The notes under the pieces were generated by a model. The model was given only the letters and a program-made list of their open reading frames with translations, ran no database searches and had not been told where the DNA came from. Of a stretch of DNA of 64,000 nt, positions 43,936 through 54,771 are shown in pieces; the first letter of the stretch is position 1; each line of letters opens with the position of its first letter. Origin of the DNA: Eunapius fragilis (Eukaryota > Porifera > Demospongiae > Spongillida > Spongillidae); the NCBI GenBank assembly GCA_963681505.1, contig OY811973.1, forward strand, positions 11,919,983 through 11,983,982. The letters are read 5' to 3'. The position numbers and the translations under genes were made by a program.

Positions 43936-45466
43936 GAATTCGTAGAGGCCGAAAGGGGTGATGATGGCGGTCTTTGGGATGTCCTCAGCAGTGACTGGGA
44001 TTTGATGATAGCCCCGTACCAGATAGATTTTTGAGAAAATTTTCTTGCCAGCAAGTTGTGCTGAGAAATCATGAATATGTGGCACTGGGTACTTGTCAGG
44101 TATGGTGATGTCATTAAGGCGCCTGTAATCTCCACAAGGGCGCCAGCCTCCAGATGCCTTAGGAACCATGTGCAAGGGTGATGCCCATGGGCTGGATGAA
44201 CGTCGAATAAGACCCATAGCTTCCATGTTGGCGAATTCTGCTTTGGCTGCTACTACTTTGTCAGGGCAAAGGCGACAAGGGCGTGCATGGACAGGTGGGC
44301 CTTTTGTGGAGATGAAATGTTCTACTGTATGTTTGATGGCTGCTTGTGTGAATACAGGCATGGTTATCTCTGGGAATTTTGACAGCAGTGTGTTGTACTG
44401 GTTGCTTGTGACAGCATTTAGATGGAGTGCCGGAGTCCTAGTTGCTCCGAGAGGAATGGAATGATATGTCTCTGCATCCACAAGTCGTCTACCCTTGAGG
44501 TCGACTAGAAGGGAGTTTGATCGTAGAAAATCTGCTCCCAATAAAGGGCGAGACACATCTGCAATGGTGAAACTCCATTGATACCCTTTGGACGCGAACT
44601 GGAGGGGCACTATACGGCTTCCATATGTTATGATTGTAGTACCATTGGCCGCTGACAACAATGGTCCTTGTTTATCATGGGTATTGCGTTTGTCTGAAGC
44701 TGTAGCGGGAATGACGCTGATCTCTGCTCCGGTATCTACTACGAACTGTCGTCCCGAAATTTGGTCCCAAAGGAAAAACAGGCCCGTGTTGTGGCTAGCC
44801 GCCATGGCCACTATCGCCTGTTCTTTTCCCGACCAAGAACAGGGTCTGGTGCACTTGCGAGCGGCCTGTCCAAAACTGCGATGGTAGTAGCATAAATCAT
44901 CAGCCGTCGGAGTAGTGGGATGTTTAGCTTTCAGTTTTTGACTTGAGAGGCGTCGTTGAACAGCGTTGGTGCTGAAACTCATATCTCGGCTCGCCCAAAG
45001 AGCATCCGCCTTTTTCGCTAGGTGTCGGTAGTCGTCAGCTTTTGAGTCAACCAACTGGACTCGTATATCTTCGGGGAGGCGTTTGAGGAAAAGTTGTTGA
45101 AATAGGAAACAAGGAGAATGGTCTCCTAGGAGGGTCAACATCTCGTCCATTAAGACAGAGGGCTTGGTGTCACCCAACTCGCGGAATGAAGAAGGCGGGA
45201 TGCTCGTTCCCTTTCACTGAGGCCGAAGTATCGATAAGACGGGTCTTCAACGCCTTGTATTTGTCGTCGGTTGGAGGGTGGCTAATCAGGTCTAGAAGAC
45301 GAGTGACCATAGGTTGGTCGAGTGCAGCGAGGATGTAGTAGTATTTTGTGTCATCTGCAGTGATTTTGCGCAAGTTGAATTGTGCTTCTGCTTGCGCAAA
45401 CCAAACTTCGGGTTGCGAAGACCAAAAGGTTGGAAGCTTGAGCGACACTGCATGTTCTTCCGACAT
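43837..45466 (-). pseudogene. Gypsy gag, protease and reverse transcriptase part
   Basis: Gag starts MSEEHAVSLKLPTFW at 45466 and shifts frame near 45175 ([19 protein letters not shown]). A zinc-knuckle-like [14 protein letters not shown], protease [14 protein letters not shown] and reverse transcriptase ([16 protein letters not shown]) follow. A further frameshift falls at about 43960 after LYEFLRMPF. The usual F-x-D of RT motif A reads [13 protein letters not shown], lacking the expected Asp (K-I-Y for K-I-D), so the enzyme would be impaired even apart from the frameshifts. Confidence 0.87.
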
Positions 45467-45496
45467 TTAAAACGTTAAACATCTCAGGGTCACCAC

Positions 45497-45611
45497 TGTA
45501 GCAATTCACATGTACACTCTACACCCAAAAAACAATCACGTGTGTGTTTTATTAACTAGCAGCTCAGATAAATCCAGTTCTCCGTATACTTGGTAGCCCG
45601 TAGCTGCTACA
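45497..45611 (-). repeat. 5' LTR (minus sense) of the second Gypsy element
   Basis: 115 bases, nearly identical to 42642-42756. On the minus strand it contains an AATAAA. Confidence 0.9.
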
Positions 45612-45642
45612 ACACACACACATATATATATACACAAACACA

Positions 45643-45690
<48 letters not shown>
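45612..45690 (+). repeat. (CA)n and (TA)n microsatellite
   Basis: Interrupted CA repeat abutting the LTR end. Confidence 0.92.
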
Positions 45691-45692
<2 letters not shown>

Positions 45693-46054
45693 CACATTCC
45701 TGCCCAGGGTATGGACCACACCCAGATGACATAAATGACTAGCGGGGTCATTCTATAGCAGATCACCCAATGACCCCTTGTTTAAAACACTGCACCCTCT
45801 CAGATTTTGATGAAATTTGGTATATATGTTTAATATGACTGGGAAAGTTATCACATCAATTATCACTTTTTGTCATGAATTAGATTAGGAGATAATGGAG
45901 TTTTTATCTTTTATTAACCATTCTGACCTCTCAATGCTGGTACCCTTTTTTCTTTATAACCAAAGGTCCAAACATAGCATATAAGGTATCATTTTAAAGC
46001 TCTTAGCGTGCCAAATCTCACAATGTTTAAATGTAATTATTATAGTAATAAAGG

Positions 46055-47796
46055 CTTTGTCATATTTAAAGTGGACATGACAAATGCTTTCAACCTAGTT
46101 TCTAGACAGGCAGTCCTTGATGAATGCTCAGCTTTTTTCCCTGAAATCCTGCCCTGGGTGTCTTGGTGTTATGGCTCTCACCCAGAATTGTGGCATCCCA
46201 TGGGCCATTTAAGTTCACAATCTGGAGTTCAACAAGGGGACCCGCTAGGGCCCATGCTGTTTGCTCTTGTTCTCCAGAAGCTCATTTCTACCATTGATGC
46301 GGATGATGAATGTTTACAACTTCTGCTTCAGGCATGGTACCTAGATGATGGTGTGCTTGCAGGTAAAAGGTCTGCAGTCCTACGTGCTTTGCATCTTATT
46401 GAAGAACTGGGACCTCATATTGGCATTGTCATCAATTTCTCCAAATGTGAAGTTTTCAGTCCCCAAGGCAACCATTTGTTTCCACCAGCTGTGAAGTCAT
46501 CTCTTTTGCCTAACTTAGAGATCCTTGGGGTACCGATAGGTGACTATTTGCATTGCTCTCACTTCATTGCTGAGAAATGTTCCAAGGCTAAGGTGCTGCT
46601 CACTGCCCTAGTAGAGGTGGCTGACGCTGACCTTCATGTTGCAGCTTCTCTTCTTCGCATTTGTGGTAGTTATTGTAAATTAGTGCATTTAGCCAGAACC
46701 ACTCCGCCTAGCCTCTCATGTGAGTCCCTGAAGTTCTTTGATGAGGAGGTAAGACGTTTCTCTATTTGCATAGCAGCTGACATCGCAGACGATCACTGGA
46801 AGCAAGCGCAACTTAGCCTTAGCTTTGGAGGACTTGGCTTTCGTTCTTTATCCTACCACTCATGTGCTGCCTTCATCTCATCATTGTCTTCTTCAGGTTT
46901 TGGTAGTGCTAGTAATCGCCACTTGTTGAGCGCTATTTCGAAGTTCAACAGCCTTGTGTCCCCTGCAGAGGTTATCACAGTGGAGTCTGTTTTGTCCTCT
47001 CCTCTGTCCCAGCATGCCTTGTGCAAGAAGTTGGATGATCATCTTTTTCAGTCTATCTTGATGACTTCCTCTCCTGCCAATAAGGCACGACTTCTCTCTG
47101 CCTCTGCTCCTCATGCCAGCTCTTGGCTTTCAGTTGTCCCCTCGGTGGGTTTGGGCTTGCATCTTGATCCAGCCGAGTACCAAATTGCAGTGTTGTGGTG
47201 GCTAGGTATGAACTCTTCTATGCCCATTCTGCCCCGATATCACTTTGGATCCTCTCGGACATCATGCGGTATCATGCAGACATGGTGGGGACGTTGTCAT
47301 CAGACACAATCGCCTGCGAAACATCTTTGCAGAGTTTTGTCGTCGTGCTCACCTATCGGTAAGAGTGGAGGTTGGTCAAGGCCTTTCAAGAGTCCAGAGT
47401 AACTCCCGTCCAGCTGATGTGCTAGTCGATGCATGGGAAAGGGCGAAGCCAGCAGCCTTCGATGTTACTGTTACCTCCCCACTCACTCCTGCCACTTTGC
47501 ATGACGCGTGTAATTCAGCAGGTGTTGCAGCTCACAAAGCAGAGTGCCGAAAGCACTCTTCCAATGACCCGAAGTGTCAGGAGCTAGGGTGGGTATGCGT
47601 TCCTCTGGCAGTGGAATCGTATGGGAACTGGGGTAAAGAGGCCCAGAACACCTTCGCTAGACTAGCTTCCATCCTCTCAATCTCCCTGCACTGCCCCAAG
47701 GCAAAGGTCCTGACAGAGATTTATGGGCGGTTGAATACTTCATTAGTGAGGTCAGTAGCTAGGGCAATCCTGTCTAGAAGATGCGTTCCAGGTTAA
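46055..47796 (+). pseudogene. Reverse transcriptase and restriction-like endonuclease ORF, one frameshift
   Basis: RT motif A FKVDMTNAFN, motif B SGVQQGDPLGPMLFALV and motif C LQAWYLDDG are intact, followed by the thumb region with QLSLSFGGLGFRSLSYH. A one-base shift near 47230 separates it from the C-terminal part: a Cys/His cluster (CPFCPD..GHH..SCRHGG) and RPADVLVDAW ... AAFDVTVTSPL, which resembles the PD-(D/E)xK nuclease of R2/NeSL/CRE-type elements. The open frame ends at 47796. It lacks the N-terminus. The endonuclease class is an inference from the motif spacing. Confidence 0.82.
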
Positions 47797-47922
47797 AGAG
47801 TGTAGCTTTAGAGTGGAACTGTACATACAGTACATACTTAGTTTATATGTAGTCTAATGATATGTAATAACTATTACTGCTAATGTGCATTATTTCTATT
47901 CATGTAAAAAATAAAAAAAATA
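46055..47922 (+). mobile_element. 5'-truncated non-LTR retrotransposon, best copy
   Basis: Inserted in the left TIR between target-site copies AATAAAGG (46047-46054 and 47923-47930); the intact right TIR has AATAAAAG there. It starts inside the reverse transcriptase at VIFKVDMTNAFNLVS and ends in an A-rich tail (AAAAAATAAAAAAAATAA). 1.87 kb. The family recurs at 20.0, 21.6, 31.7-33.8, 34.3 and 39.5 kb. Confidence 0.9.
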
Positions 47923-48234
47923 AATAAAGGTGACTGTTACAGTGCAATGAAATATTTAACCTTGTATTGATCAAAAGGGATAGGTTGTTAATTAAAATGC
48001 CACCATTCCCCACAAAGCCCTATCAATCTTTTTAGTAAAGGATAAAAAGATACGATGGCAAATCATACTGTTAGCAGACTATACGTATTGGTAGAAAGAC
48101 TATGTTTTTTCAAACGTGGGTTCTGTGGCACTGTAAGGTGTCAGGTGTTGATATAACCGAATGTGATGTTAAATGTAAACAGAACAGGGCGCATGAAACC
48201 TTACTTTGGCTAATCAACTCCTGAACACAAGGGT

Positions 48235-48716
48235 CCCGGGTGAAAAAATACACGTAGTAACGCGTTATTACGCGTGAAAATGGGACATAAATAACGCCAA
48301 AACACGCGATTTTCAAGATGATTATCTCCTTGATTGTGCAATACAAAAGAGTTGAATTTTGCCTATACACAAAGCGGTCCAGTGTGTATAAAGTTCCAAA
48401 GACTGGTTGGTTTGGCATGCATCGCTCCGATGATATTCACATTCAATGTACTAGCTTAATTTCGCGGGCTTTTGTATACTTTCCCGCGAAATCAAGTTCG
48501 TACTTGAATGTGAATATCTTCGGAACGATGCATGCCAAACCAACCAGTCTTTGGAACTTTATACACACTGGACCGCTTTGTGTATAGGCAAAATTCAACT
48601 CTATTGTATTGCACAATCAAGGAGATAATCATCTTGAAAATCGCGTGTTTTGGCGTTATTTATGTCCCATTTTCACGCATAATAACGCGTTACTACGTGT
48701 ATTTTTTCACCCGGGG
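48235..48716. mobile_element. Hairpin element nested in the DNA transposon
   Basis: Almost perfect inverted repeat with about 230-base arms: CCCGGGTGAAAAAATACACG at 48235 and its complement ending at 48716, with the centre near 48475. It is non-coding, although a long open frame runs out of its right arm into the transposase. Confidence 0.85.
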
Positions 48717-48717
48717 T

Positions 48718-49673
48718 ATCACTGGGAAACCACACAGGCAACACTGCACCCTTTTGTTGTGTACTTCCGAAATGGAGACGGTTCCCTTGGAGTTGACAGC
48801 CACTGCGTTATCAGTGATACAACCCAGCATACAACCAGCACCGTGTATGCCTTTCTGAAAACGTTATTAGAAGACCTGAAAGTAAAGTATCCATCCATCA
48901 AAAAGGTCCACTACTTTTCTGATGGCTGTGCAGGCCAGTATAAAAATCGTTTCAATTTAATAAACCTCTGTTTCCACCAAGAGGACTTTGGGTTGCTGGC
49001 TGAGTGGAACTTTTTTGCAACCTCCCACGGCAAGACTGCTTGTGATGGAATAGGGGGTACTGCAAAGCGCCTCACACTTAAAGCCAGCCTGCAACGTCCT
49101 GTATCCAACCAAATCATTACTCCTCGTGATATGTTCTCATTTTGTAGTGAGAGCATTTCGGGAATACAATTTTACTTTGTTTCCAAAGAAGCAGTCCTGG
49201 AAGCAGAGGCATCACTAGAGGAGCGTTTCAGGACTAGTCGCACCATAAAGGGAACTCAGAGATATCATCGCTACATTCCACAGTCCACTAGCACCTTAGC
49301 AGTTCATGAAATCTCATCTGGAGAGAGGACTGCTGTGGTCAGTGTCGTGGAATCACTGCAGGTTGATACCTCTGATGTGACCAAGGCAGCTACATTGCAT
49401 GCATGTACGATGAAGAAGTCTGGTACGGGCTAGTGGAGGAGATATCTGAGGAGTTTGGGGATTTTTTAAATAAAGTTCATGCATCCTAGTGTTGGAGGTA
49501 GGAAGTTTGTTTTTCCTGAAAAGGATGACACTTGCTGGGTTCGTGAAAGTGACATTCTTTGCACTATTGAGCCCTCAAATCGTACCAGTGGAAGAGGAGG
49601 GTACTCCATTTCAGAAGAATCTAAGTCCAAGGCTGAAAAGGCTCATACTTTGTGGGAGAGAACTCTGAAGTAG
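48718..49673 (+). pseudogene. Transposase-like gene of the long-TIR element, broken
   Basis: Readable from HWETTQATLHPFVVYF: HYFSDGCAGQYKNRFNLINL, AEWNFFATSHGKTACDGIGG, RPVSNQIITPRDMFSF, and after frameshifts near 49420-49475 a C-terminal part KFVFPEKDDTCWV and DILCTIEPS. These blocks recur in uncharacterised transposon-type proteins of many invertebrates. The Asp of SDG and of CDG could be catalytic (inference). The N-terminus is missing, displaced by the hairpin insertion. I cannot name the superfamily. Confidence 0.72.
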
Positions 49674-49784
49674 AACTGTAATAGCCCACCTATGTACCTG
49701 TTATAATTATATGTAATTTTTATAGGTATTCTCTTCAGTTAATACTGTAAGTGGTTACTGGTTTCTAAAAGGGAACAAAAATTT

Positions 49785-50232
49785 TATGATTTGCCACCAA
49801 ATTTTTTTTATTATCTCATGTTGCAAGGGTAGGGCTTAATGGGGAATGGTGGCATTTTTAATAACTACCTATCCCTTTTTAGTAATACAAGGTTAAATAT
49901 TTCATTGCACAGTAACAGTCACTTTTATTAACATAATGATTACATTTAAACATTGTGAGATTTGGCACGCTAAGAGCTTTAAAATGATACCTTACATGCT
50001 ATGTTTGGACCTTTGGTTATAAAGGATAGAGGGTACCAGTATTGAGAGGTCAGAATGGTTAATAAAAGATAAAAACTCCATTATCTCCTAATCTAATTCA
50101 TGACAAAAAGTGATAATTGGTGTGATAACTTTCCCAGTCATATTAAATATATATACCAAATTTCATCAAAATCTGAGAGGGTGCAGTGTTATTTACTGGG
50201 TGATCAGCCATAGAATGTCCCAGCGGCTAGAG
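49785..50232 (-). repeat. Right terminal inverted repeat
   Basis: Its complement reads through GCAAATCAT, GCCACCATTCCCC, the insertion site GTTAATAAAAGTGACTG (uninterrupted here), CAATGTTTAAATGTAAT and GCACCCTCTCAGATTTTG, colinear with the split left repeat. Confidence 0.85.
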
Positions 50233-50816
50233 ATATTTAACCCAGGGTACAGACCAACCCAACTGATTAATCTGCATCAGCTAAAGAGATTCATAAAAGA
50301 GATTCTTCCTAATATACACCCAGGAAAAAGATCTAGAGCTGGTCGTATGTGTGAATGTTTGTGTGCGCGCACGTGGTGTACTTGTCATGCGCAATCGTGT
50401 GAAGATATAGCAACGGACCGTTAACTTACGCAGTCGTAGAAAACAGGTTGATACACGCCAAGTGCATGTTCGTCGATTTAGTACGCCGATGAAAGAAATT
50501 TTCAAACGTTTTGAACCAGAGGAACATTACGAGCATTTAGAAAACGACACGCTCCTCCCACTCACACACACACCAGCACATATAACTTGCTCTATAAGGG
50601 CGCGCCCACCATTGACATGTTATTAATCATTATTGGCTCTAAAAAGATTATTACGTAATTAGCAAAAGTAATTAATTTTGTTGTTGATTCTTCTGCTCGC
50701 AAGATGAAAGTGAAAAATAAAAGAATGCATTATTTATATTTATAAAAATAATCCTACTGCGTTCATGTTAGAAAAAAATCAAATACTTTACATGAGTTTT
50801 CAATGTACAGACGTCT

Positions 50817-51074
50817 ATGGATGTCCGAAATTGCTGGACATGCAATGAAAAAAAACTGACCCAAATGGAGTTTCGAATAGAAGTTGCAAAGAGGTTATTG
50901 AGAGGATACACCAAACACCAGCCCAAACACTTCACCGTGTCCGAGGATTTACCACTTAGGCTCACAGAACGACTTTTCCTGAAAGGATTCCATGTGATTG
51001 TCCCTATGGTGGTCGACTTCTTAGTGAAGTTTGCAGACTTAGAGGAGACAAGCGGTCACGGACACAGTATATAG
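50817..51074 (+). pseudogene. Possible piggyBac-type C-terminal remnant
   Basis: An 85-codon frame with a CxxC (NCWTCNEKKLTQMEFRIEVA), KRLLRGY and LPLRLTERLFL recalls the C-terminal helix and linker of piggyBac-like transposases (Fr..la..Ll then RLTERHF). There are no catalytic residues and no element ends. Tentative. Confidence 0.3.
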
Positions 51075-51239
51075 GTGCAAGGTGTGGAAAGTTGCATTGC
51101 ACGTAGAGTGCTTTGAAGCCTTTCATACTAAACTAGACTATAGCAAATAGTTAGGGAAATATTGTATTCATTCGTCATATTGTAATCATTTATCATATTG
51201 TAATCATTTATCTGGAGTGTACGCACATTCACCATGTTA

Positions 51240-51668
51240 CCCACTAAGCACACACCATGCACACACAAGGAACACCCACTAAGCACACACAAGACACATT
51301 CACTACGCGCACACAAGGCACACACACCAAGCACACACAAGGCACATTCACCATGCACACACAAGGCACATTCACCATGCACACACAAGGCACACCCTCT
51401 AAGCACACACAAGGCACATTCACCATGCACACCCACTAAGCTTACACAATGCACACCCACTAAGCTTACACAAGGCACACCCACTAAGCACACACAAGGC
51501 ACACCCTCTAAGCACACACAAAGCACATTCACCATGCACACACAAGGCACACCCTCTAAGCACACACAAGGCACATTCACCATGCACACACAATGCACAC
51601 CAACTAAGCTTACACAAGGCACACCCTCTAAGCACACACAAGGCACATTCACCATGCACACACAAGGC
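51240..51668 (+). repeat. 24-base minisatellite, about 18 units
   Basis: Units such as CAAGGCACATTCACCATGCA plus CACA and CAAGGCACACCCTCTAAGCA plus CACA alternate; one unit is 15 bases. Long open frames on both strands (Thr-His-Lys, Cys-Val) are artefacts of the 24-base period. Confidence 0.92.
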
Positions 51669-51866
51669 GGATGAATTGAAGCAGGAGAAGAAGAAATATG
51701 AAGCCATGTTAGCGACATCTCAAGAACCACGAGCAACACATCCTATTGTTATCTAAGGAGAATGCTCACTTGCGAGACCAAGTTGAGCGTATCACGCTCA
51801 CCTTGGTATCACGCGCTTAACTTTCGACAGGCGATGAGCTATGTAAAGCGAAACTCTGCCTATTTA
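51669..51866 (+). other. Mosaic of two exon copies
   Basis: 51669-51794 is a near-identical copy of 53849-53976 (coiled-coil gene) with one two-base deletion and about one substitution. After 16 bases of filler, 51811-51866 copies the complement of 58424-58479 (candidate exon) with one difference. Both sources lie in this window, in opposite orientations. Confidence 0.85.
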
Positions 51867-53723
51867 TTCTTTGTTGCCATGTTATGTACTCCATGTAAAC
51901 GTAAAGCCTCCTACCTAACTGAACTTGAACTATTTGCGGTTATTCGCGATGGCATATGGTCGGGGCTTAAAGAGCTTAGTTCCGTAAGCTCTTTAATCTA
52001 TGGTCGGAGGAACCAACCATATCTGAACCAGTGCAGTCTGGCTGTGATGAGGTAATTAATTAAGTGTACATCCCATACCGTATATCTAATTAGCAATTTA
52101 TTGGTTTCCATCTTTAACATCCGTGAGCGTAAGTGTCTTAACATGTAAGCAGCGGCGACGGAACCATGACCGCCGGAGCCGCCATGGCGGCGCCACTTTT
52201 TGTACCGATGACTAGTTAGTTATTCATGATCCTATATCACTTGTCACATGAGTGATAGCTTACAGTTGCTACTGCACTAGCTGCTCTCTCCAAGTGATTT
52301 ATGTTTCATAAGAAATAGCTTCAAGTTCAGTGTTGTAAGAAAATAGCTTCAAGTTCAGAGTTCTGTTTCATAAGAAATGGCTTCAAGTTCTGTGTTTTGT
52401 TTCAAAACAACGGCTTCCAAGTTCAGTGATTGCAAGTTGTATTCCAGGGAAACCACATCACTGAACATGCATAGAGGGTTTGACTAATGTAGCTAAAAGA
52501 AACTATCAGCCCTCATTAACACTGTTGTGAAGAAAAGTTACCTCTTACATAGCCAAATTGAAAAGAAGCGTTTATGGTCTTCTAATACAGCGTTCATATC
52601 AATACGTTTTAGCATGTTGAAAGACGCTGCGAAGAAACTTCCGATACACGAGGCTACAATATGTCATAAAGATCATCATTTTCCATCAATTAACTATACA
52701 TCAGGGATGCCCCTAAGAGGGCATGATTACAAAACAGAATCAAACTTTTTCAGTTGCTAAAACTTCGAGGTAAGACGTTTCGAGAATTAAGTCATGCATA
52801 TGGATAAAAGAAGAAAATATGCAGATAATTATATATAAGTAACATCATGAGTCAAAACGAAATTTATGGTGATGTGGGTCAGTTTTACGATTGTGCCATA
52901 TTGCTTATTTGCAATTATTAATAATTTTCATCCTAATGGCGGCTACACTATTGTATTCCTTCCGTCGCCGCTGGTAAGGGCAGTCCGTACGTGTCTGCAT
53001 GCATGGAAAGTCGGCGGAAACCCCCCGCCGTATAATACTCTGGGTAATACTCTGTGTATAATGGCACACTCCGTGAGGACCGTTATTCAGCTACTATAAA
53101 TATAGTACGATTGAGTAACGGCGGTGACATTGTCCACTGAGTACTATCATAATATAACGGAAACGCTGTACTTGTTTGTGTTGATATCATTAGCAAAGCG
53201 AGCTTCGCACATCTAGAGCTAAAACAATTAGTTTGTACTTCAACTGGAATGGGTGGAGTTAACGTGACTATAGCTAGGCAATTACGGTGCACGTGCGGCG
53301 TTGCTTGGATACGGTTTGTAGTTCAGGTTCCCAATTCAGTCACCGAAGGCCAGCCCCTTCGCTATATACTTGCCGCGTGGCGGTATGTGTGTACTATGTC
53401 AATTCAGTGTGCACATCGACTGGGCATGTCAGGAAAGGGAGTGCAGTGTTTGGGTTCGTATTTCTTTTATTTGCTAGTAGTTCTGCCGAGTCATAATAAG
53501 CGTCTAAACATGTGTAGGGCCTATATGTTGTGGTAATACCGTAATAATCATCTTATTGTGTTTGTTAGAGAGTTTTGTAACAATGGGTATGAATAGCATA
53601 GTGCTGACCGACCTGAGGGCATTCATGCCATCATTTCCAGCAATAATTAAGTGAGAGGCATGGTCCCATTTCTGGATCCACTCCTTGACATGTATCTATT
53701 TTCGTGTATTTTTTGTTTGCAAG
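51867..53723. other. Little recognisable
   Basis: It holds a small hairpin (AAGAGCTTAGTTCCGTAAGCTCTT near 51970) and a fourfold repeat of about 40 bases at 52296-52432 (GAAATAGCTTCAAGTTCAGT). It may also include a 5' untranslated exon of the coiled-coil gene. No domain-bearing gene seen. Confidence 0.4.
52296..52432 (+). repeat. Short tandem repeat, about 4 units
   Basis: Diverged units built on TTTCATAAGAAATAGCTTCA and AGTTCAGTGTT. Confidence 0.65.
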
Positions 53724-53735
53724 GTCAGTTTTGAG

Positions 53736-54530
53736 ATGGACCCAAGGATGGATGTCATTTTGAGATCGGATTCTATGTGTCTTGTTTCACTGGAGGTAGA
53801 TGGGCTACAAGCCCTGAAGCGGAAGAATGCTGAACTGCAGCAGGAGGTGGATGAATTGAAGCAGGAGAAGAAGAAATATGAAGCCATGTTAGCGACATCT
53901 CAAGAGAACCACGAGCAACGCATCCTATTGTTATCTAAGGAGAATGCTCACTTGCGAGACCAAGTTGAGCGTATCATCAAGGAGAACGACGAACTGAGCA
54001 ACCAGATTGCGTTATTGAAGAAAGAGATTGCGCTATTGAAGCAGGAGAGTGAGCGCCAGCAGAAGATGGAGAAGGAAATGCGCATTTTGTTAGCGGCGAA
54101 GCAAAAGAACAATGATATTCTCTTGCTTGGCTCGCTCGGGTACAATGTGATTGAGGCCACATTGCAGTTTGTTTTTGGAAAAGCCGAGCTTCGGGAGCGC
54201 CGAAAGAAACTTCGATCGATTGAAGCCATCCAAAATGCCCAGAAGACTCAAACGCAGCAGGAGTGCTGGGCGGCATTTGAACAGAAATGGAAGGAGGAAT
54301 GGGAGGATGTAGTTGAAGAACTAACTGGCGAGAAGCGTGTGAGTATCGCTCACCCTGTTTCCGTCGATCCAGATGATCCTGAGCGAGTAGCCACTCCAGA
54401 GGAGGTGTGTGCTGTGGTGGGAAGAGTATACCAGGCCCGCAAACACAAGGGGATGCAGGAATTGACATTGGCTCTAGTGGATTTCATGTCCAGTTTTCAT
54501 CGAGAGGCGGGAAGGGATTTCCTAGAGTAA
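53736..54530 (+). CDS. Coiled-coil protein, 264 residues
   Basis: From the Met at 53736 (MDPRMDVILRSD) the frame runs to a stop at 54530. A TTTTTGTTTGCAAG just upstream looks like a splice acceptor at 53723, so the seventeen codons before this Met are probably intron and the first exon lies upstream. Residues about 25-120 form a charged coiled coil with heptad Leu/Ile (LQQEVDELKQEKKKYEAML, NDELSNQIALLKKEIALLKQ). The rest is mixed helical with Trp-rich ECWAAFEQKWKEEWEDVVEE and an acidic linker SVDPDDPERVATPEEV. There is no transmembrane helix or signal. I do not recognise the family; a cytoplasmic scaffold or a domain donor for transposons is possible. Part of it is copied at 51.67 kb. Confidence 0.6.
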   Translation: MDPRMDVILRSDSMCLVSLEVDGLQALKRKNAELQQEVDELKQEKKKYEAMLATSQENHEQRILLLSKENAHLRDQVERIIKENDELSNQIALLKKEIALLKQESERQQKMEKEMRILLAAKQKNNDILLLGSLGYNVIEATLQFVFGKAELRERRKKLRSIEAIQNAQKTQTQQECWAAFEQKWKEEWEDVVEELTGEKRVSIAHPVSVDPDDPERVATPEEVCAVVGRVYQARKHKGMQELTLALVDFMSSFHREAGRDFLE

Positions 54531-54771
54531 GAAGATGGGGTGGTCCTCTTGACTTATATGTGTGTGGCTACTAAACTTTATTTATTCATAGAGTGCACAA
54601 TAATGAATTCACTGACCCATGCAAGCATTTCCATTTTTGGCCATATAATTGTATGAAACGTACTGGTACATGTACGTTTTAACCGATTTGGCTCTGAAAC
54701 AGTGATTGAAAAGACATGCACACACGCATATAATTGTATCATCCATCACTATACAACCTACACACACATTC

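Larger units (their letters stand above)
42642..45611 (-). mobile_element. Second Gypsy-type LTR element with 115-base LTRs
   Basis: LTRs at 42642-42756 and 45497-45611 are 115 bases each, TG...CA, with only a few differences. On the minus strand the 5' LTR is followed by GTGGTGACCCTGAG (primer site-like), and the 3' LTR is preceded by GTTCTGGGGGGAGTGG (polypurine tract-like). No matching TSD: the left flank is CCTAA inside the other element's LTR and the right flank is a CA microsatellite. The internal region has frameshifts and an integrase deletion. Confidence 0.88.
45737..50232 (+). mobile_element. Long-TIR DNA transposon with nested insertions
   Basis: Inverted repeats of about 450 bases: from 45737 (AGCGGGGTCATTCTATAG, then GCACCCTCTCAGATTTTGAT) to 48075 on the left, and from 50232 back to about 49785 on the right. 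The left repeat is split by a retrotransposon at 46055-47922. Between the repeats are a hairpin element (48235-48716) and a broken transposase-like gene (48718-49673). Stripped of insertions the element is about 2.1 kb. The exact termini and TSD are unclear. Confidence 0.82.

Noticed and set aside
45536..45766. Cys-Val rich minus-strand frame
   Set aside because: A CA microsatellite translated next to an LTR.
46008..46054. Start of the 464-codon reverse transcriptase frame
   Set aside because: The first codons are inverted-repeat DNA of the host transposon; the retrotransposon begins at about 46055 and is 5'-truncated.
48609..48717. N-terminal part of the 274-codon frame at 48.6 kb
   Set aside because: These codons lie in the right arm of the nested hairpin element and are not part of the transposase.
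51128..51739. 200-codon and 146-codon open frames (Cys-Val and Thr-His-Lys repeats)
   Set aside because: Products of the 24-base minisatellite; no start context, domain or splice support.
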